DNA from: PoT sp049331405
Lineage (GTDB): Bacteria; Planctomycetota; Planctomycetia; Isosphaerales; Isosphaeraceae
NCBI RefSeq assembly: GCF_049331405.1
Contig: NZ_CP186274.1
Location: 7,254,001 to 7,318,000, forward strand
Direction of reading: 5' to 3'
Length of the DNA: 64,000 nt
Part shown: positions 1-8,302 of the stretch, in pieces
How positions within the stretch are numbered: position 1 is the first letter of the stretch
How the letters are laid out: each line of letters opens with the position of its first letter
The notes under the pieces: model-generated
What the model was told of the DNA's origin: nothing
Databases searched by the model: none
What the model saw: the letters and a program-made list of their open reading frames with translations, nothing else
Made by a program: the position numbers and the translations under genes

Positions 1-1163
1 GGGAGACCGGGGCCTCGCCTGCCGCCGTTGCTCGCCCCGTTCTGGCGGGACTGGAGTTCGCGGAAACGCGCCTTATCCGCCTCGGGCATGATCTCGAGGA
101 TCTTGTCCGTGTCGATCCGGAGGACGGGGAAATAGTCGTCGGCGATCTTCTGCTCGGCGTCGGTTCGCTCCCCTTCGGGTTTGAGGATGATGGCGCGGAT
201 GTCGGCCGGGAGCATCGCCACGCGGTCGTCATAGAGGCGTTTCTTGTAAGGGGCGAGCAATTCGTTGATCGGAGCCTCGGCCTGGACCCGCTTACGCTCG
301 GCCTCTTCTATCGCGCGGCCCTCGGCGAGGAGCTCGGCCGGGGAGGCAAGCGTCACCTTGCGGAGGACCAGCGGGTCGAAGAGCGCCTTCATCGCGTAGT
401 AATCACTCTGCTTGATCGGGTCGTACATGTGGTCGTGGCACTTGGCGCAGGCCACGGTCAGGCCCATGAAGGCGGAAGAGACCGTCTCCACGGCGGCGAT
501 GGGCAGTTCCCCGCCGTCCTTGCCGTCGCGGAGGACGGCCCCCCTGGCCAGCAGGCCGAGCGCGAACATGTCGTCCGGCCGTGGCTCCTTGCGGGTGCGA
601 CGGCCGGTGGCGGTCATCTGGGTCCTATCCGAGCTCCGGAAGCCGGTGAGCTGGGCCCTGACGAACTCGTCGTACGGGGTGTCGTCGTTCAAGGCGCGTA
701 TGATCCACTCTCGCCAGAGGTGGATCCCGGGCGCGGCCACCATGCGCTCGTCGACATCGGCGTAGCGGAGGACGTCGAGCCAGTGCCGGCCGAACCGCAC
801 GCCATGCTGGTCGCTGGCCAGCAGGCGGTCGACGACCGACTCATAGGCGTTCGCCGACTCGTCCTGGAGGAAGGCATCAAGCTCGGCGGGCGTCGGCGGC
901 AGGCCGGTCAGATCGAGGGTCACGCGCCGGAGCAAGGTCGACTTATCGGCCGTGGCTAGTGGCTCCAGCTTCTTTTCGCGATACTCGGCCGCGAGGAAGG
1001 CGTCGATCGGGTTGGGCTGGCCCTTGGCCTCCGTCGGGATCTCGGGGCGGACGACCGGGCTCAGGGACCAGAGTTCGGGCTCGGTGTTTTCGGCACCGGC
1101 GGCCGTCGAGACGATCCCCCCCAGCGCCATGGCAATCGCGATCCATCCACGTCTGATTCGCAC
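1..1163 (-). CDS. PSCyt2 (DUF1549) cytochrome-like exported protein, 3' end cut by window
   Basis: The frame is open from a GTG at 1163 to the window edge (387 codons seen), so the C-terminus is missing. A purine-rich GAGGGGGG site lies just upstream of the GTG. Residues 1-22 look like a signal peptide ending in an A-x-G type site. The rest matches the planctomycete PSCyt2/DUF1549 family: 'DLTGLPPTPAELDAFL' near residue 85, 'RFGRHWLDVLRYADVDE' near residue 120, and a single CxxCH haem-type motif (C-A-K-C-H, 429-443) inside 'GLTVACAKCHDH'. In this family a PSD1 (DUF1553) domain normally follows and would lie outside the window. There is no separate N-terminal PSCyt1 module with its own CxxCH. 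The family is exported, usually sits beside Tat-exported DUF1501 proteins, and has no established reaction. Confidence 0.85.
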   Translation of the reverse strand, partial: MRIRRGWIAIAMALGGIVSTAAGAENTEPELWSLSPVVRPEIPTEAKGQPNPIDAFLAAEYREKKLEPLATADKSTLLRRVTLDLTGLPPTPAELDAFLQDESANAYESVVDRLLASDQHGVRFGRHWLDVLRYADVDERMVAAPGIHLWREWIIRALNDDTPYDEFVRAQLTGFRSSDRTQMTATGRRTRKEPRPDDMFALGLLARGAVLRDGKDGGELPIAAVETVSSAFMGLTVACAKCHDHMYDPIKQSDYYAMKALFDPLVLRKVTLASPAELLAEGRAIEEAERKRVQAEAPINELLAPYKKRLYDDRVAMLPADIRAIILKPEGERTDAEQKIADDYFPVLRIDTDKILEIMPEADKARFRELQSRQNGASNGGRRGPGL

Positions 1164-1471
1164 GGTCCCCCCTCGAGAACGGCCACCGCCTGCAACTCCG
1201 GCGATCGAGTCCAGCCGGCTCATCTTACACGAAGGGCCCCGTCGTGTCGCGGGCCCGATAAGCCTCGACGCATGCATCAAATCGTCCGAGTCTGATGGAA
1301 TTCGTATTGAATCACGGGCGGGGCGAGAGATTCTTAACCTATCCCAATCAAGCGACGAACGCGGAGGGACTTGTCCCCGGACGATCAAACTGCGAAGGTG
1401 ATTTCGAGAGACGGCGAAGGAATTCGAGGTCGTGGAATCGTCGAAAATCCCGGGAACAGAATGGCAAGCGC
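1164..1471. other. Intergenic region between divergent genes
   Basis: This 308-bp gap separates the divergent PSCyt2 gene and the small membrane-protein gene, so it should hold both promoters. I see no convincing -35/-10 pair, hairpin, or short ORF with a good ribosome binding site. Confidence 0.5.
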
Positions 1472-2293
1472 ATGGAACCTCACATCCGATTCGAAGGGGA
1501 CGGCAAGTCTTTACCGGTGTTCCCGTCGTTGCCGATCGTCACCCCGGACCCGCCCTCGCGTCGGTCCCAGCAGGAGAAGTACGGCGGGCTCTTCTATTTC
1601 GGGATCGCCGGGCTGGTTGCGGTTCTCTCACTGGTGAGCTGGTTCGGCTACGGTGTCTGGTCGATGCGAGACGTCTGGGGGCGAATTTACGTCGTCCATG
1701 ACGCCAGTAAGACGGAAGTTGAGCGGATTCAGGCGGCATACGCTTTGGGGAAAGATCCGAAGCTGAACCAGGATCAGCGCTGGGAGATGTCCTTGCGGAA
1801 GCCCCTGCCGACGCTCGCGAGATACCTCCTGGCAGAGTCGATGAACTCCGAGTTGGTGGCGAGGGATCCCGCGGCTTACGTGAACGCCGTGGCGAAGAGC
1901 CCGGGCTGGCCGGATTGGCTCCGGCTCGTGCTGGCACGGCCCCTGGCCCTGGCCGCGATCGACGGGGTCGAGGTCCCCAAGGCTCCGCTCGAGGTCCTGG
2001 CCGCGCATCAGGATCCGGAGATCCAGCTCTGGGCCTCGTTCGTGCTGGTTTCCGGCGCGAAGGGAGACCCCGGGGCGGGCCGACGCCTCGATCAGGCTTG
2101 CGACACGGCGGGGCCGAATCAGGAGTTAGCCTGTCTTTTGCGTCACGCTCTGAAGAACCAAGGGGATCGCGCTGCCCAGACTAAAATGATCGATGAGGCC
2201 ACGGCCTGGTGCCGTGACCATCATCCCGAGATTGCTCCGCTCTGGAAGGGCTGGACGGTCGAGGGGGGCCAACTCGTCCACAAGGCGGGTTGA
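1472..2293 (+). CDS. Hypothetical single-pass membrane protein
   Basis: 273 residues. The frame is open further upstream, but the stretch before 1472 is Arg/Asn-rich and unlike protein, so I prefer the ATG at 1472; no clear Shine-Dalgarno site decides it. A short cytoplasmic-like N-terminus is followed by one transmembrane segment at about residues 38-62 ('FYFGIAGLVAVLSLVSWFGY'). The remainder is a soluble helical domain of about 200 residues, rich in Leu/Ala, that resembles a HEAT or TPR-like stack ('PTLARYLLAESM', 'LALAAIDGVEVP', 'EIQLWASFVLVSG'). Two Cys pairs near the C-terminus ('CDTAG', 'LACLLRHA') could form disulfides if the domain is exported. I do not recognise a family. Its stop lies 1 bp from the convergent cinA stop. 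Confidence 0.6.
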   Translation: MEPHIRFEGDGKSLPVFPSLPIVTPDPPSRRSQQEKYGGLFYFGIAGLVAVLSLVSWFGYGVWSMRDVWGRIYVVHDASKTEVERIQAAYALGKDPKLNQDQRWEMSLRKPLPTLARYLLAESMNSELVARDPAAYVNAVAKSPGWPDWLRLVLARPLALAAIDGVEVPKAPLEVLAAHQDPEIQLWASFVLVSGAKGDPGAGRRLDQACDTAGPNQELACLLRHALKNQGDRAAQTKMIDEATAWCRDHHPEIAPLWKGWTVEGGQLVHKAG

Positions 2294-2294
2294 T

Positions 2295-3548
2295 TCAACC
2301 GTTCTCCCTGAGGAGATTGAGCCGGACCCAGTTGATCGCCTGCTTGGCCGCGCGCCGCTGGATGGTGTCGCGGGGCTGGTCGGGGCCGATGTCGAGGCGG
2401 CGGGTCTGGACGCGGTCGGCCGTCGCGAGGCCGAGATAGACGAGCCCGACCGGCTTCGTGGGCGTGCCCCCCGTCGGCCCTGCGATCCCGGTGACGCTCA
2501 GGCCGATCCTGGCGCCGAGGCGTTCACGGACCCCCTTCGCCATCGCGATGGCCACCTCCTCGCTGACGGCCCCGTAGGCTTCGAGCAACTCTCGGGGAAC
2601 GCCCAGGATCGATTCCTTGACCTCGTTCGCGTACGAGACGACGCCCCCCGGGAAGTATGGGCTAACCCCGGGCAGAGCCGTGATGAGGTGGGCGATGAGG
2701 CCCCCGGTGCAGGATTCGGCCACCGCGAGAGTCGAGTTCGTGCGGACGAGCTGGGCGACGAGGGCCTCGGCGACGTCCTCGGTCCCCTCTCCGACGATCA
2801 ACTCGGCGAATCGCTCGCGGATCAGGGCGATCGTGGGCTCGATGGCGCGGAGGGCTTCTGCTTCAGAGGTGCCTTCGGCCGTGACCCGGAAGCTGATCGT
2901 GGCGTCGTGGGCGGTGATGCCGACCTCGGGATGACGGCCCCGGGCGGTCAGGTCCATCGCGTCGGCCTCGAGTTCCGATTCACCCCTGCCGAAGAGGTTG
3001 ATTTTCCGGTGTACGATCACCCGGCCCTGGCCGCCGATCCCGCGCAGACGAGGGGCGACCTGTTCTTCGAACATGATCCGCATCTCGGAGGGGACGCCCG
3101 GCATGCAGCCGAAGGTCGAGTTGCCGACCTTCATCCAGATCCCAGGCGCGGTCCCGACGCGGTTCGGCAGGACTTCGGCTCCTTGCGGGAAGAGGGCCTG
3201 GACCCGGTTCCTTTCGGCCATGACGCGGTTGCGTCTGGCGAACATCTCGGCGATCGCCGCGAGCGAGGCGGCGTCCTCGACGAGCGGGACTCCCCCGACG
3301 ATCGCGAGGGCCTCACGGGTCAGGTCGTCCTGCGTCGGCCCGAGGCCGCCGGTCGACAGCACGAGGTCGGCCCGCCTGGACGCGATCCGGAAGGCCTCGA
3401 TGTTCTCCTCCAGGTCGTCTCCCAGCGTCGTGTGGAAGTGGACCGGGACGCCGATGGCGGACAGGCCTCGGCTCAGCCACTGGCTATTCGTGTCGAGGCT
3501 CTGCCCACTGGTGATCTCCGACCCGATCGAAATAATCTCGGCCTTCAT
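2295..3548 (-). CDS. cinA: CinA-family protein, nicotinamide-nucleotide amidohydrolase
   Basis: 417 residues, the usual full length for two-domain CinA. Residues 1-170 form the MoCF-binding-like domain, with the N-terminal 'AEIISIGSEITSGQSLDTN' and the 'STGGLGPTQDD' loop at 65-75, linked in this family to ADP-ribose pyrophosphatase activity. From about residue 255 to the end is the PncC amidase domain: 'AVAESCTGGLIA' with the catalytic Ser/Cys region, then 'GVVSYANEVKE' and 'SVTGIAGPTGGTP'. PncC deamidates NMN to NaMN in pyridine nucleotide salvage. ATG at 3548 has GGGGAG about 9 bp upstream. In many bacteria cinA sits beside recA or pgsA, but here its neighbours are unrelated. The function is known for the family; no active-site residue looks lost. 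Confidence 0.95.
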   Translation of the reverse strand: MKAEIISIGSEITSGQSLDTNSQWLSRGLSAIGVPVHFHTTLGDDLEENIEAFRIASRRADLVLSTGGLGPTQDDLTREALAIVGGVPLVEDAASLAAIAEMFARRNRVMAERNRVQALFPQGAEVLPNRVGTAPGIWMKVGNSTFGCMPGVPSEMRIMFEEQVAPRLRGIGGQGRVIVHRKINLFGRGESELEADAMDLTARGRHPEVGITAHDATISFRVTAEGTSEAEALRAIEPTIALIRERFAELIVGEGTEDVAEALVAQLVRTNSTLAVAESCTGGLIAHLITALPGVSPYFPGGVVSYANEVKESILGVPRELLEAYGAVSEEVAIAMAKGVRERLGARIGLSVTGIAGPTGGTPTKPVGLVYLGLATADRVQTRRLDIGPDQPRDTIQRRAAKQAINWVRLNLLRENG

Positions 3549-3670
3549 CGACGCGTGCTCCCCGGCGATTCGACGACCCGCGGCTGGCTCCCCTGCCCCC
3601 CTTCGCGCGTGAAAGCCTTGTGCGAAGATGGGCAGGGTTTTGAACTGCCTGACATTGTAGAACGACGCGA

Positions 3671-5017
3671 TCAGGTCCGGTTCGCCCGCGCATTGGCGAC
3701 CGGCGTCCGAATGTAGCCCGAATCCGCGGGGGCTTCATAGTCGATCGTCGCGAGGTCGGGGGTCAGGAGGCGCTGATGGCCCCGGATCCGGCTCTCCAGG
3801 GCGACGTCGAGGATGCCGCCGGTGAGCAAGGTTCGCTCGACCGGATACGGGGGCTTCTTGGCCTTGAAGAAGTCCTCGATGCGGAGGACGAGCGGGTTGA
3901 AGAAATTCGCGCCGGGGGGGGCGGGGAGATAGACGAGCGTCGAGACGAGGTCGTCGGAGGGCTTGTCCAGCCGGCCGGCGAAGGTGGTGTCGTCGACGTG
4001 GCCGTTGAGGATCATGGCCGTCGCCTTGAAGCCGTCGACGTACTCGACGACGAACGCGATCGGCTTTCGGAATTTGGTGATGTGGTCCTTGCCCGCCGGG
4101 GGCATGAAGTCGAGGGTGTTCTGACGCATGTCGCCGGGGTTCAGGGTATGGCTCCGCGAGAGGGCCTCGTCGAGGAGCGTGGGGGACCAGACCCCCTGGC
4201 TGCCGGCCTCCCAGACGGCGTCCCCTTCGAGGCAGGTCACGGCGGCCACGCCTTGCGGCTTGCCCTTCCGGTCGCGACGCTCGACCATGCACTGGAGCGT
4301 CTCCAGGGCGTGGAAGCCGAAGATTTCCAGGTCCCCTCTCGAGGCGACGATCGCCTCCTTCCAGGGCTGCCCGAGGGGTATTTCCAGCTCGGGCAGGCGC
4401 CAGGTGACCGGCAAACTCGAGCCGGCCATCAGGGGGACATTCATGGCCTTGGCCTGGTCGTACATCCCCTGCGCTTCTTTCCGGTTGTAGGAAAGGTGCT
4501 TATCGATGAAGACTGGGACGGACTGGCCTGAGGCCTTGAAGACGTCGAGGACTTCGCGGAAGTAACGCCCGCGCGGGTAGAGCTTCTGGAACTTGTCGTT
4601 ATAGGGATAGTCGCCATGCTCGGCGATGAGCAGGACGCCGTCGACCGCGAGTTTGCCGGTGCCGAGCGTCAGGGCGTCGGCGATCGACTCGCTGAGCCGG
4701 ACGTTGTGCTTTGCGGCCTTCGCGCGGCCGAGGTCGGTCTGGGGGATCACCTGCTCGATGAAGAGACTGGCGATGTCGAAGTCGGGCCGATGGAGCCCCC
4801 GACCGTCGTGCACGGGGAAGCCGTCGAGGAACCGGCCGACGATGTGATAGGCGTGCGAGAGGTAGTAGTACACCGACGCGAGCGCGGCCAGCTTCATCCG
4901 GGGCTTGCCGTCGGCGGCGACGGCGGGCGCAGGGGCGGCCGTCGCCGCGAGGCTCGCCGCACCGATCGAGGCCGAGGCCACTTCGAGGAACTCACGTCGG
5001 TTCGCGCTCGCTCTCAT
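3671..5017 (-). CDS. Tat-exported protein of unknown function
   Basis: 448 residues. The N-terminus carries a twin-arginine signal (N-R-R-E-F-L, residues 6-12), then an Ala-rich hydrophobic stretch and an AVA-A cleavage region near residue 34, so the folded protein should be exported. ATG at 5017 follows AGGAGAG at a good distance. The mature part begins 'MKLAALASVYYYLSHAYHIVGRFL' and contains an alpha/beta body with 'GVLLIAEHGDYPYN', 'PVFIDKHLSYN', and 'MAGSSLPVTWR'. It looks Rossmann-like and recalls oxidoreductase-type planctomycete Tat proteins, but no dinucleotide-binding GxGxxG is evident. The downstream neighbour on the same strand is cinA (122-bp gap) and the upstream neighbour is the divergent glycosidase-like gene. 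I cannot name a reaction. Confidence 0.75.
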   Translation of the reverse strand: MRASANRREFLEVASASIGAASLAATAAPAPAVAADGKPRMKLAALASVYYYLSHAYHIVGRFLDGFPVHDGRGLHRPDFDIASLFIEQVIPQTDLGRAKAAKHNVRLSESIADALTLGTGKLAVDGVLLIAEHGDYPYNDKFQKLYPRGRYFREVLDVFKASGQSVPVFIDKHLSYNRKEAQGMYDQAKAMNVPLMAGSSLPVTWRLPELEIPLGQPWKEAIVASRGDLEIFGFHALETLQCMVERRDRKGKPQGVAAVTCLEGDAVWEAGSQGVWSPTLLDEALSRSHTLNPGDMRQNTLDFMPPAGKDHITKFRKPIAFVVEYVDGFKATAMILNGHVDDTTFAGRLDKPSDDLVSTLVYLPAPPGANFFNPLVLRIEDFFKAKKPPYPVERTLLTGGILDVALESRIRGHQRLLTPDLATIDYEAPADSGYIRTPVANARANRT

Positions 5018-5269
5018 CGTCAGACTCTCCTATGAAGGGAACAGCGATTGTTGGCTTTTTGTCGCGTTAGCCGTGAAGCCCGCGATGTGCAATGAGGGGC
5101 TTCGCGTCGATCCCATTGCTTCGAATCAGGTCCGCGCCTAAAATACACATGGATTTGTCGATTGGTTTCGCCGGCGATGCCCCGCGAAGCGGCGCCGCGT
5201 TGTCGAGCCGTCGAGCGTCGATCGGAAAGCCTGTCGTATCGAGGCCCTGGCATGTGAGGAGTCCCGGTG

Positions 5270-6997
5270 ATGAAGCGCTTTGGCCCAGGCATCCTCGTGG
5301 TGCTGACGCTGGTCGTGGTCGCGACTCGAGCGACGAGTATGGCGGAAGAGTCCCGTCCACGCTACGAGAAACGCTGGGTCTATGCCGCGCCCAACCTCGC
5401 CGTGGAAGAAAGCGTCGACGACATCCTCGCCCTCATCGGCCGATCGAGGAAGGCCGGCTACAACGGCATGATCCTCGCCGACTACAAATTCAACATCCTC
5501 GACCGGATGCATCCGGGATATCTCCGGAACGTTCGGAAGGTCGTCGAGGCGGCGGCCGACCTGGATTTCGAGCTGATCCCGGCCGTCTTCCCGATCGGTT
5601 ACAGCGAAGGCCTGCTCGCGCACGACCCCAACCTCGCCGAAGGCCTTCCCGTCGTCGATGCCCCTTTCGTCGTCAACGGACCCGAGGCTCGGTTGGTCGA
5701 GGATCCCGACGCCGGCTACAAGAATGGCGGGCTCGAAGATGTGCGTGGCGACAGGTTCGCCGGGTTCTCGTTCCAGGACGACCCGGGGAAGACCACCTTC
5801 GCCGACCGAGCCACTTTCCACGGGGGGCATGTCTCCTGCCGGATTGAAGACCCGGGGAAAGGTGGCTCCGCGGCCAATGCACGCCTGATCCAGCGCCTCG
5901 CCGTGCGACCTCATTCGGCCTATCGCTTCTCCTGCTGGGTTAAGACTCGCGACTACAAGGCCCCCGGGTCGTTCCATCTCACCGTGCTGGGTGCCGCCGA
6001 GTCGGCGCGACCCTTGACGTTCCATGAGGCCGAGATCCGGCCGAATCAAGATTGGACCCAGGTCGACGTCGTCTTCAATACGCTCGACCAGGAGTCGATC
6101 AATGCTTACGTCGGCGTCTGGGGGGTTAAGACGGGGACCCTCTGGGTCGATGACATCAAACTCGAGCCGCTGGGCTTCGTCAACATCCTGAGGCGAGACG
6201 GCTGCCCCCTCTCGGTCATCTCCGACGACGGCCGGACTCGCTACGAGGAGGGGAAAGACTTCGAGCCGATCGTGGATCCTAAGCTCGGCGTCGTCCCGTA
6301 TGCGGGCCTCTACGACTTCGGGCACGCAGGCCCTTCCCTGCGTCTGACTTCCGGCTCCCGGATCAAGGACGGAGCCAAGCTCAAGGTGAGCTGGTATCAC
6401 CCGGTTCCGATCCACGGCGGTCAGTTGATGTGCTGCCTGAGTGACCCCAAGCTGGACGCCCTGCTTAAAGACCAGGCTCGTCGCGTGAACGACCTCTTCC
6501 ATCCCCGGGCGTTCCTGATGTCGCACGACGAGATCCGCGTGGCCAACTGGTGCAAGGCCTGCCAGGACCGCCACGCGTCGCCGGGTGAATTGCTGGCGCG
6601 GAATGTCAAGCGTTGTGCCGCCATCCTCAAGGAGGTCGCCCCCAGGTCGGAGTTGCTCGTCTGGTCCGATATGTTCGACCCCTTCCACAATGCCAGGAAG
6701 GATTACTACCTGGTCAACGGAAGCCTCGAAGGTTCCTGGAAAGGGCTGGATCCCCAGATCACGATCCTGAATTGGAACGGCGAGAAGTCGAAGGAGAGCC
6801 TCAACTGGTTCGCCAAGCTCGGCCATCGCCAGATCATCGCCGGGTATTACGACGCCGATGACCTCTCGGGCTTCTCAGGATGGAACGAGGCGGCGAAGGG
6901 AGTTCGGAACATTCACGGCTTCCTCTACACCACCTGGCAGAAGAAGTACGGGCAGCTTGAATCGTACGGGGAAGCCATTCGCAAAGCAGGACATTGA
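5270..6997 (+). CDS. Secreted glycoside hydrolase-like protein with inserted carbohydrate-binding module
   Basis: 575 residues from the ATG at 5270. A GTG sits one codon earlier, but the GAGGAG at 5256-5261 gives better spacing (8 bp) to the ATG. A signal peptide spans residues 1-25. The N-terminal part ('GYNGMILADYKFNIL', 'LDFELIPAVFPIGYSEG') looks like the first strands of a TIM barrel. Residues about 150-300 read as a jelly-roll CBM of the CBM4/9 type ('YRFSCWVKTRDYKAPGSF', 'LWVDDIKLEPLG'). The barrel then continues with 'FLMSHDEIRVANWC', where the adjacent Asp-Glu recalls the catalytic D-E pair of GH20 hexosaminidases, and 'LLVWSDMFDPFHN'. Export and a sugar-binding role are well supported. 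The GH20-like assignment is inference from fold and motif only. The upstream 250 bp is shared with the divergent Tat gene. Confidence 0.7.
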   Translation: MKRFGPGILVVLTLVVVATRATSMAEESRPRYEKRWVYAAPNLAVEESVDDILALIGRSRKAGYNGMILADYKFNILDRMHPGYLRNVRKVVEAAADLDFELIPAVFPIGYSEGLLAHDPNLAEGLPVVDAPFVVNGPEARLVEDPDAGYKNGGLEDVRGDRFAGFSFQDDPGKTTFADRATFHGGHVSCRIEDPGKGGSAANARLIQRLAVRPHSAYRFSCWVKTRDYKAPGSFHLTVLGAAESARPLTFHEAEIRPNQDWTQVDVVFNTLDQESINAYVGVWGVKTGTLWVDDIKLEPLGFVNILRRDGCPLSVISDDGRTRYEEGKDFEPIVDPKLGVVPYAGLYDFGHAGPSLRLTSGSRIKDGAKLKVSWYHPVPIHGGQLMCCLSDPKLDALLKDQARRVNDLFHPRAFLMSHDEIRVANWCKACQDRHASPGELLARNVKRCAAILKEVAPRSELLVWSDMFDPFHNARKDYYLVNGSLEGSWKGLDPQITILNWNGEKSKESLNWFAKLGHRQIIAGYYDADDLSGFSGWNEAAKGVRNIHGFLYTTWQKKYGQLESYGEAIRKAGH

Positions 6998-7130
6998 GGC
7001 TCGTTCTCGACTCAGGTTGAAGGGGACAGGCCTGTATGGCCTACGTGACCATCGGTCGTGTTGTGCTGACTGGCGATACCGATTAGATTACGCCGGTGTC
7101 CAGGATGAGGGAAAAGGAGTTCCCCGAATC

Positions 7131-8207
7131 ATGTCCCGACCGCTCACGGAACTGCGCGACCTGCGCCCCGAACGCGTCTGCATCATCAAGCCGAGCGCCC
7201 TGGGCGACATCGTCAATGCGCTCCCGGTCCTCTCATCGCTGCGAGACCTCTGGCCCGAGGCGAAGTTCTCGTGGGTCGTGAATCGCTCGCTCAGAGGGCT
7301 CGTGGAAGGGCATCCGGACCTCGAAGAGGTCATCCTCTACGACCGGACCAAGGGGGGGCTCAGCCTCAAGGGGATTCGCGGGTTCCTCGGTTTCCTCAAG
7401 CAGTTGAGGAGCCGACGGTTCGACGTCACGATCGACCTGCAGGGCTTGCTGCGATCGGGGATCATGACGGCCGCCACCGGGGCGAAGTACCGTGTGGGCC
7501 GAGGGGATTCTCGCGAAGGTGCGGACTGGTTCTATACCCATCAGGTGCCGACGCCCGGCGAGGATTCGCATGCGGTCGATCGGCTCCTCTCCGTGGCCGA
7601 GGCCTTCGGCGGCGACATCTCCGCGCCGAGGTACGTGGTCCCGATGACCGAGGCCGATCGCCAGTGGGCCAGGGATCTCATGGCCTCCGTCCCCAGGCCG
7701 AGGCTCGTGCTGAACATGGGGGCTCGCTGGGAGACGAAGCGCTGGCCACCCCGGCACTTCGCCGAGATCGCCCGTCGGGCCCACGCGACTCGAGGCGCGG
7801 GCATCGTCCTGATCGGTGCACCGGAGGATCGCGTTTGGGTCGAGGAATTCCTGGACCTTTACAAGGAAAGCCCGGTCGTCGACGTCTGCGGGCGCACGAC
7901 CCTGCCACAACTCGCGGCTCTCGCCAGCGAGTCCGACCTGGTCGTCTCCAACGACACGGGGCCGCTCCACCTCTCGACCGCGGCAGGTGCCCGCGTGGTG
8001 GGGATCTACACCTGCACGAGCCCGCAACTCAACGGGCCGTACGGGCCGAAGGCGATGGCAGTCTCGACCTGCGTCTGGTGCGCGGCGAAGTACATCACGC
8101 GTTGCGAACGGCTTGAGTGCTTTGACGAGCTCACTCCCGACCGGGTCTGGACGGCGGTCGAAATCCAGCTCGATGCGGAGAAGCCGGCGAAAGGCGCCGC
8201 CGCCTGA
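7131..8207 (+). CDS. Glycosyltransferase family 9 (heptosyltransferase-like)
   Basis: 358 residues starting at ATG 7131, with AAAAGGAG about 11 bp upstream; the open frame further upstream overlaps the end of the preceding gene in another frame and is not coding. The GT-B fold begins with 'RVCIIKPSALGDIVNALPVL', the standard GT9 N-terminus, where the Asp in GD-I is catalytic in WaaC/WaaF. The C-terminal nucleotide-sugar half holds 'PRLVLNMGARWETKRWP' and 'SNDTGPLHLSTAAG', the donor-binding motif of heptosyltransferases. Near the C-terminus a Cys cluster (CVWCAA..., RCERLEC) resembles GT9 relatives that end in a CxxC-rich segment. It likely adds a sugar to LPS core or another envelope glycan at the inner face of the cytoplasmic membrane. 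It converges on kdoO, whose product modifies the same molecule. Confidence 0.9.
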   Translation: MSRPLTELRDLRPERVCIIKPSALGDIVNALPVLSSLRDLWPEAKFSWVVNRSLRGLVEGHPDLEEVILYDRTKGGLSLKGIRGFLGFLKQLRSRRFDVTIDLQGLLRSGIMTAATGAKYRVGRGDSREGADWFYTHQVPTPGEDSHAVDRLLSVAEAFGGDISAPRYVVPMTEADRQWARDLMASVPRPRLVLNMGARWETKRWPPRHFAEIARRAHATRGAGIVLIGAPEDRVWVEEFLDLYKESPVVDVCGRTTLPQLAALASESDLVVSNDTGPLHLSTAAGARVVGIYTCTSPQLNGPYGPKAMAVSTCVWCAAKYITRCERLECFDELTPDRVWTAVEIQLDAEKPAKGAAA

Positions 8208-8236
8208 GACGCGATCCATAACACCGGAAATAGACA

Positions 8237-8273
8237 GAGGGTTCGAGATCGTCGGTTGGCGATCCGAACCCTC
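8237..8273. terminator. Bidirectional hairpin between GT9 and kdoO
   Basis: A 9-bp arm (GAGGGTTCG, 8237-8245) pairs perfectly with 8265-8273. An inner GATCG/CGATC pair (8247-8251 with 8260-8264) extends the stem. It sits between two converging genes, so it can terminate both transcripts. There is no strong T-tract on either side. Confidence 0.65.
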
Positions 8274-8302
8274 CTGGCATTGTCGGATTGAGGCTTCCCG
8301 GC

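Noticed and set aside
2193..3716. Long open frame antisense to cinA
   Set aside because: Produced by high third-position GC of cinA read on the other strand; composition is Asp/Gly/Arg-rich and resembles no protein.
5138..6826. 562-codon open frame antisense to the glycosidase-like gene
   Set aside because: Mirror of a real gene with signal peptide and domains; no ribosome site or recognisable motif.
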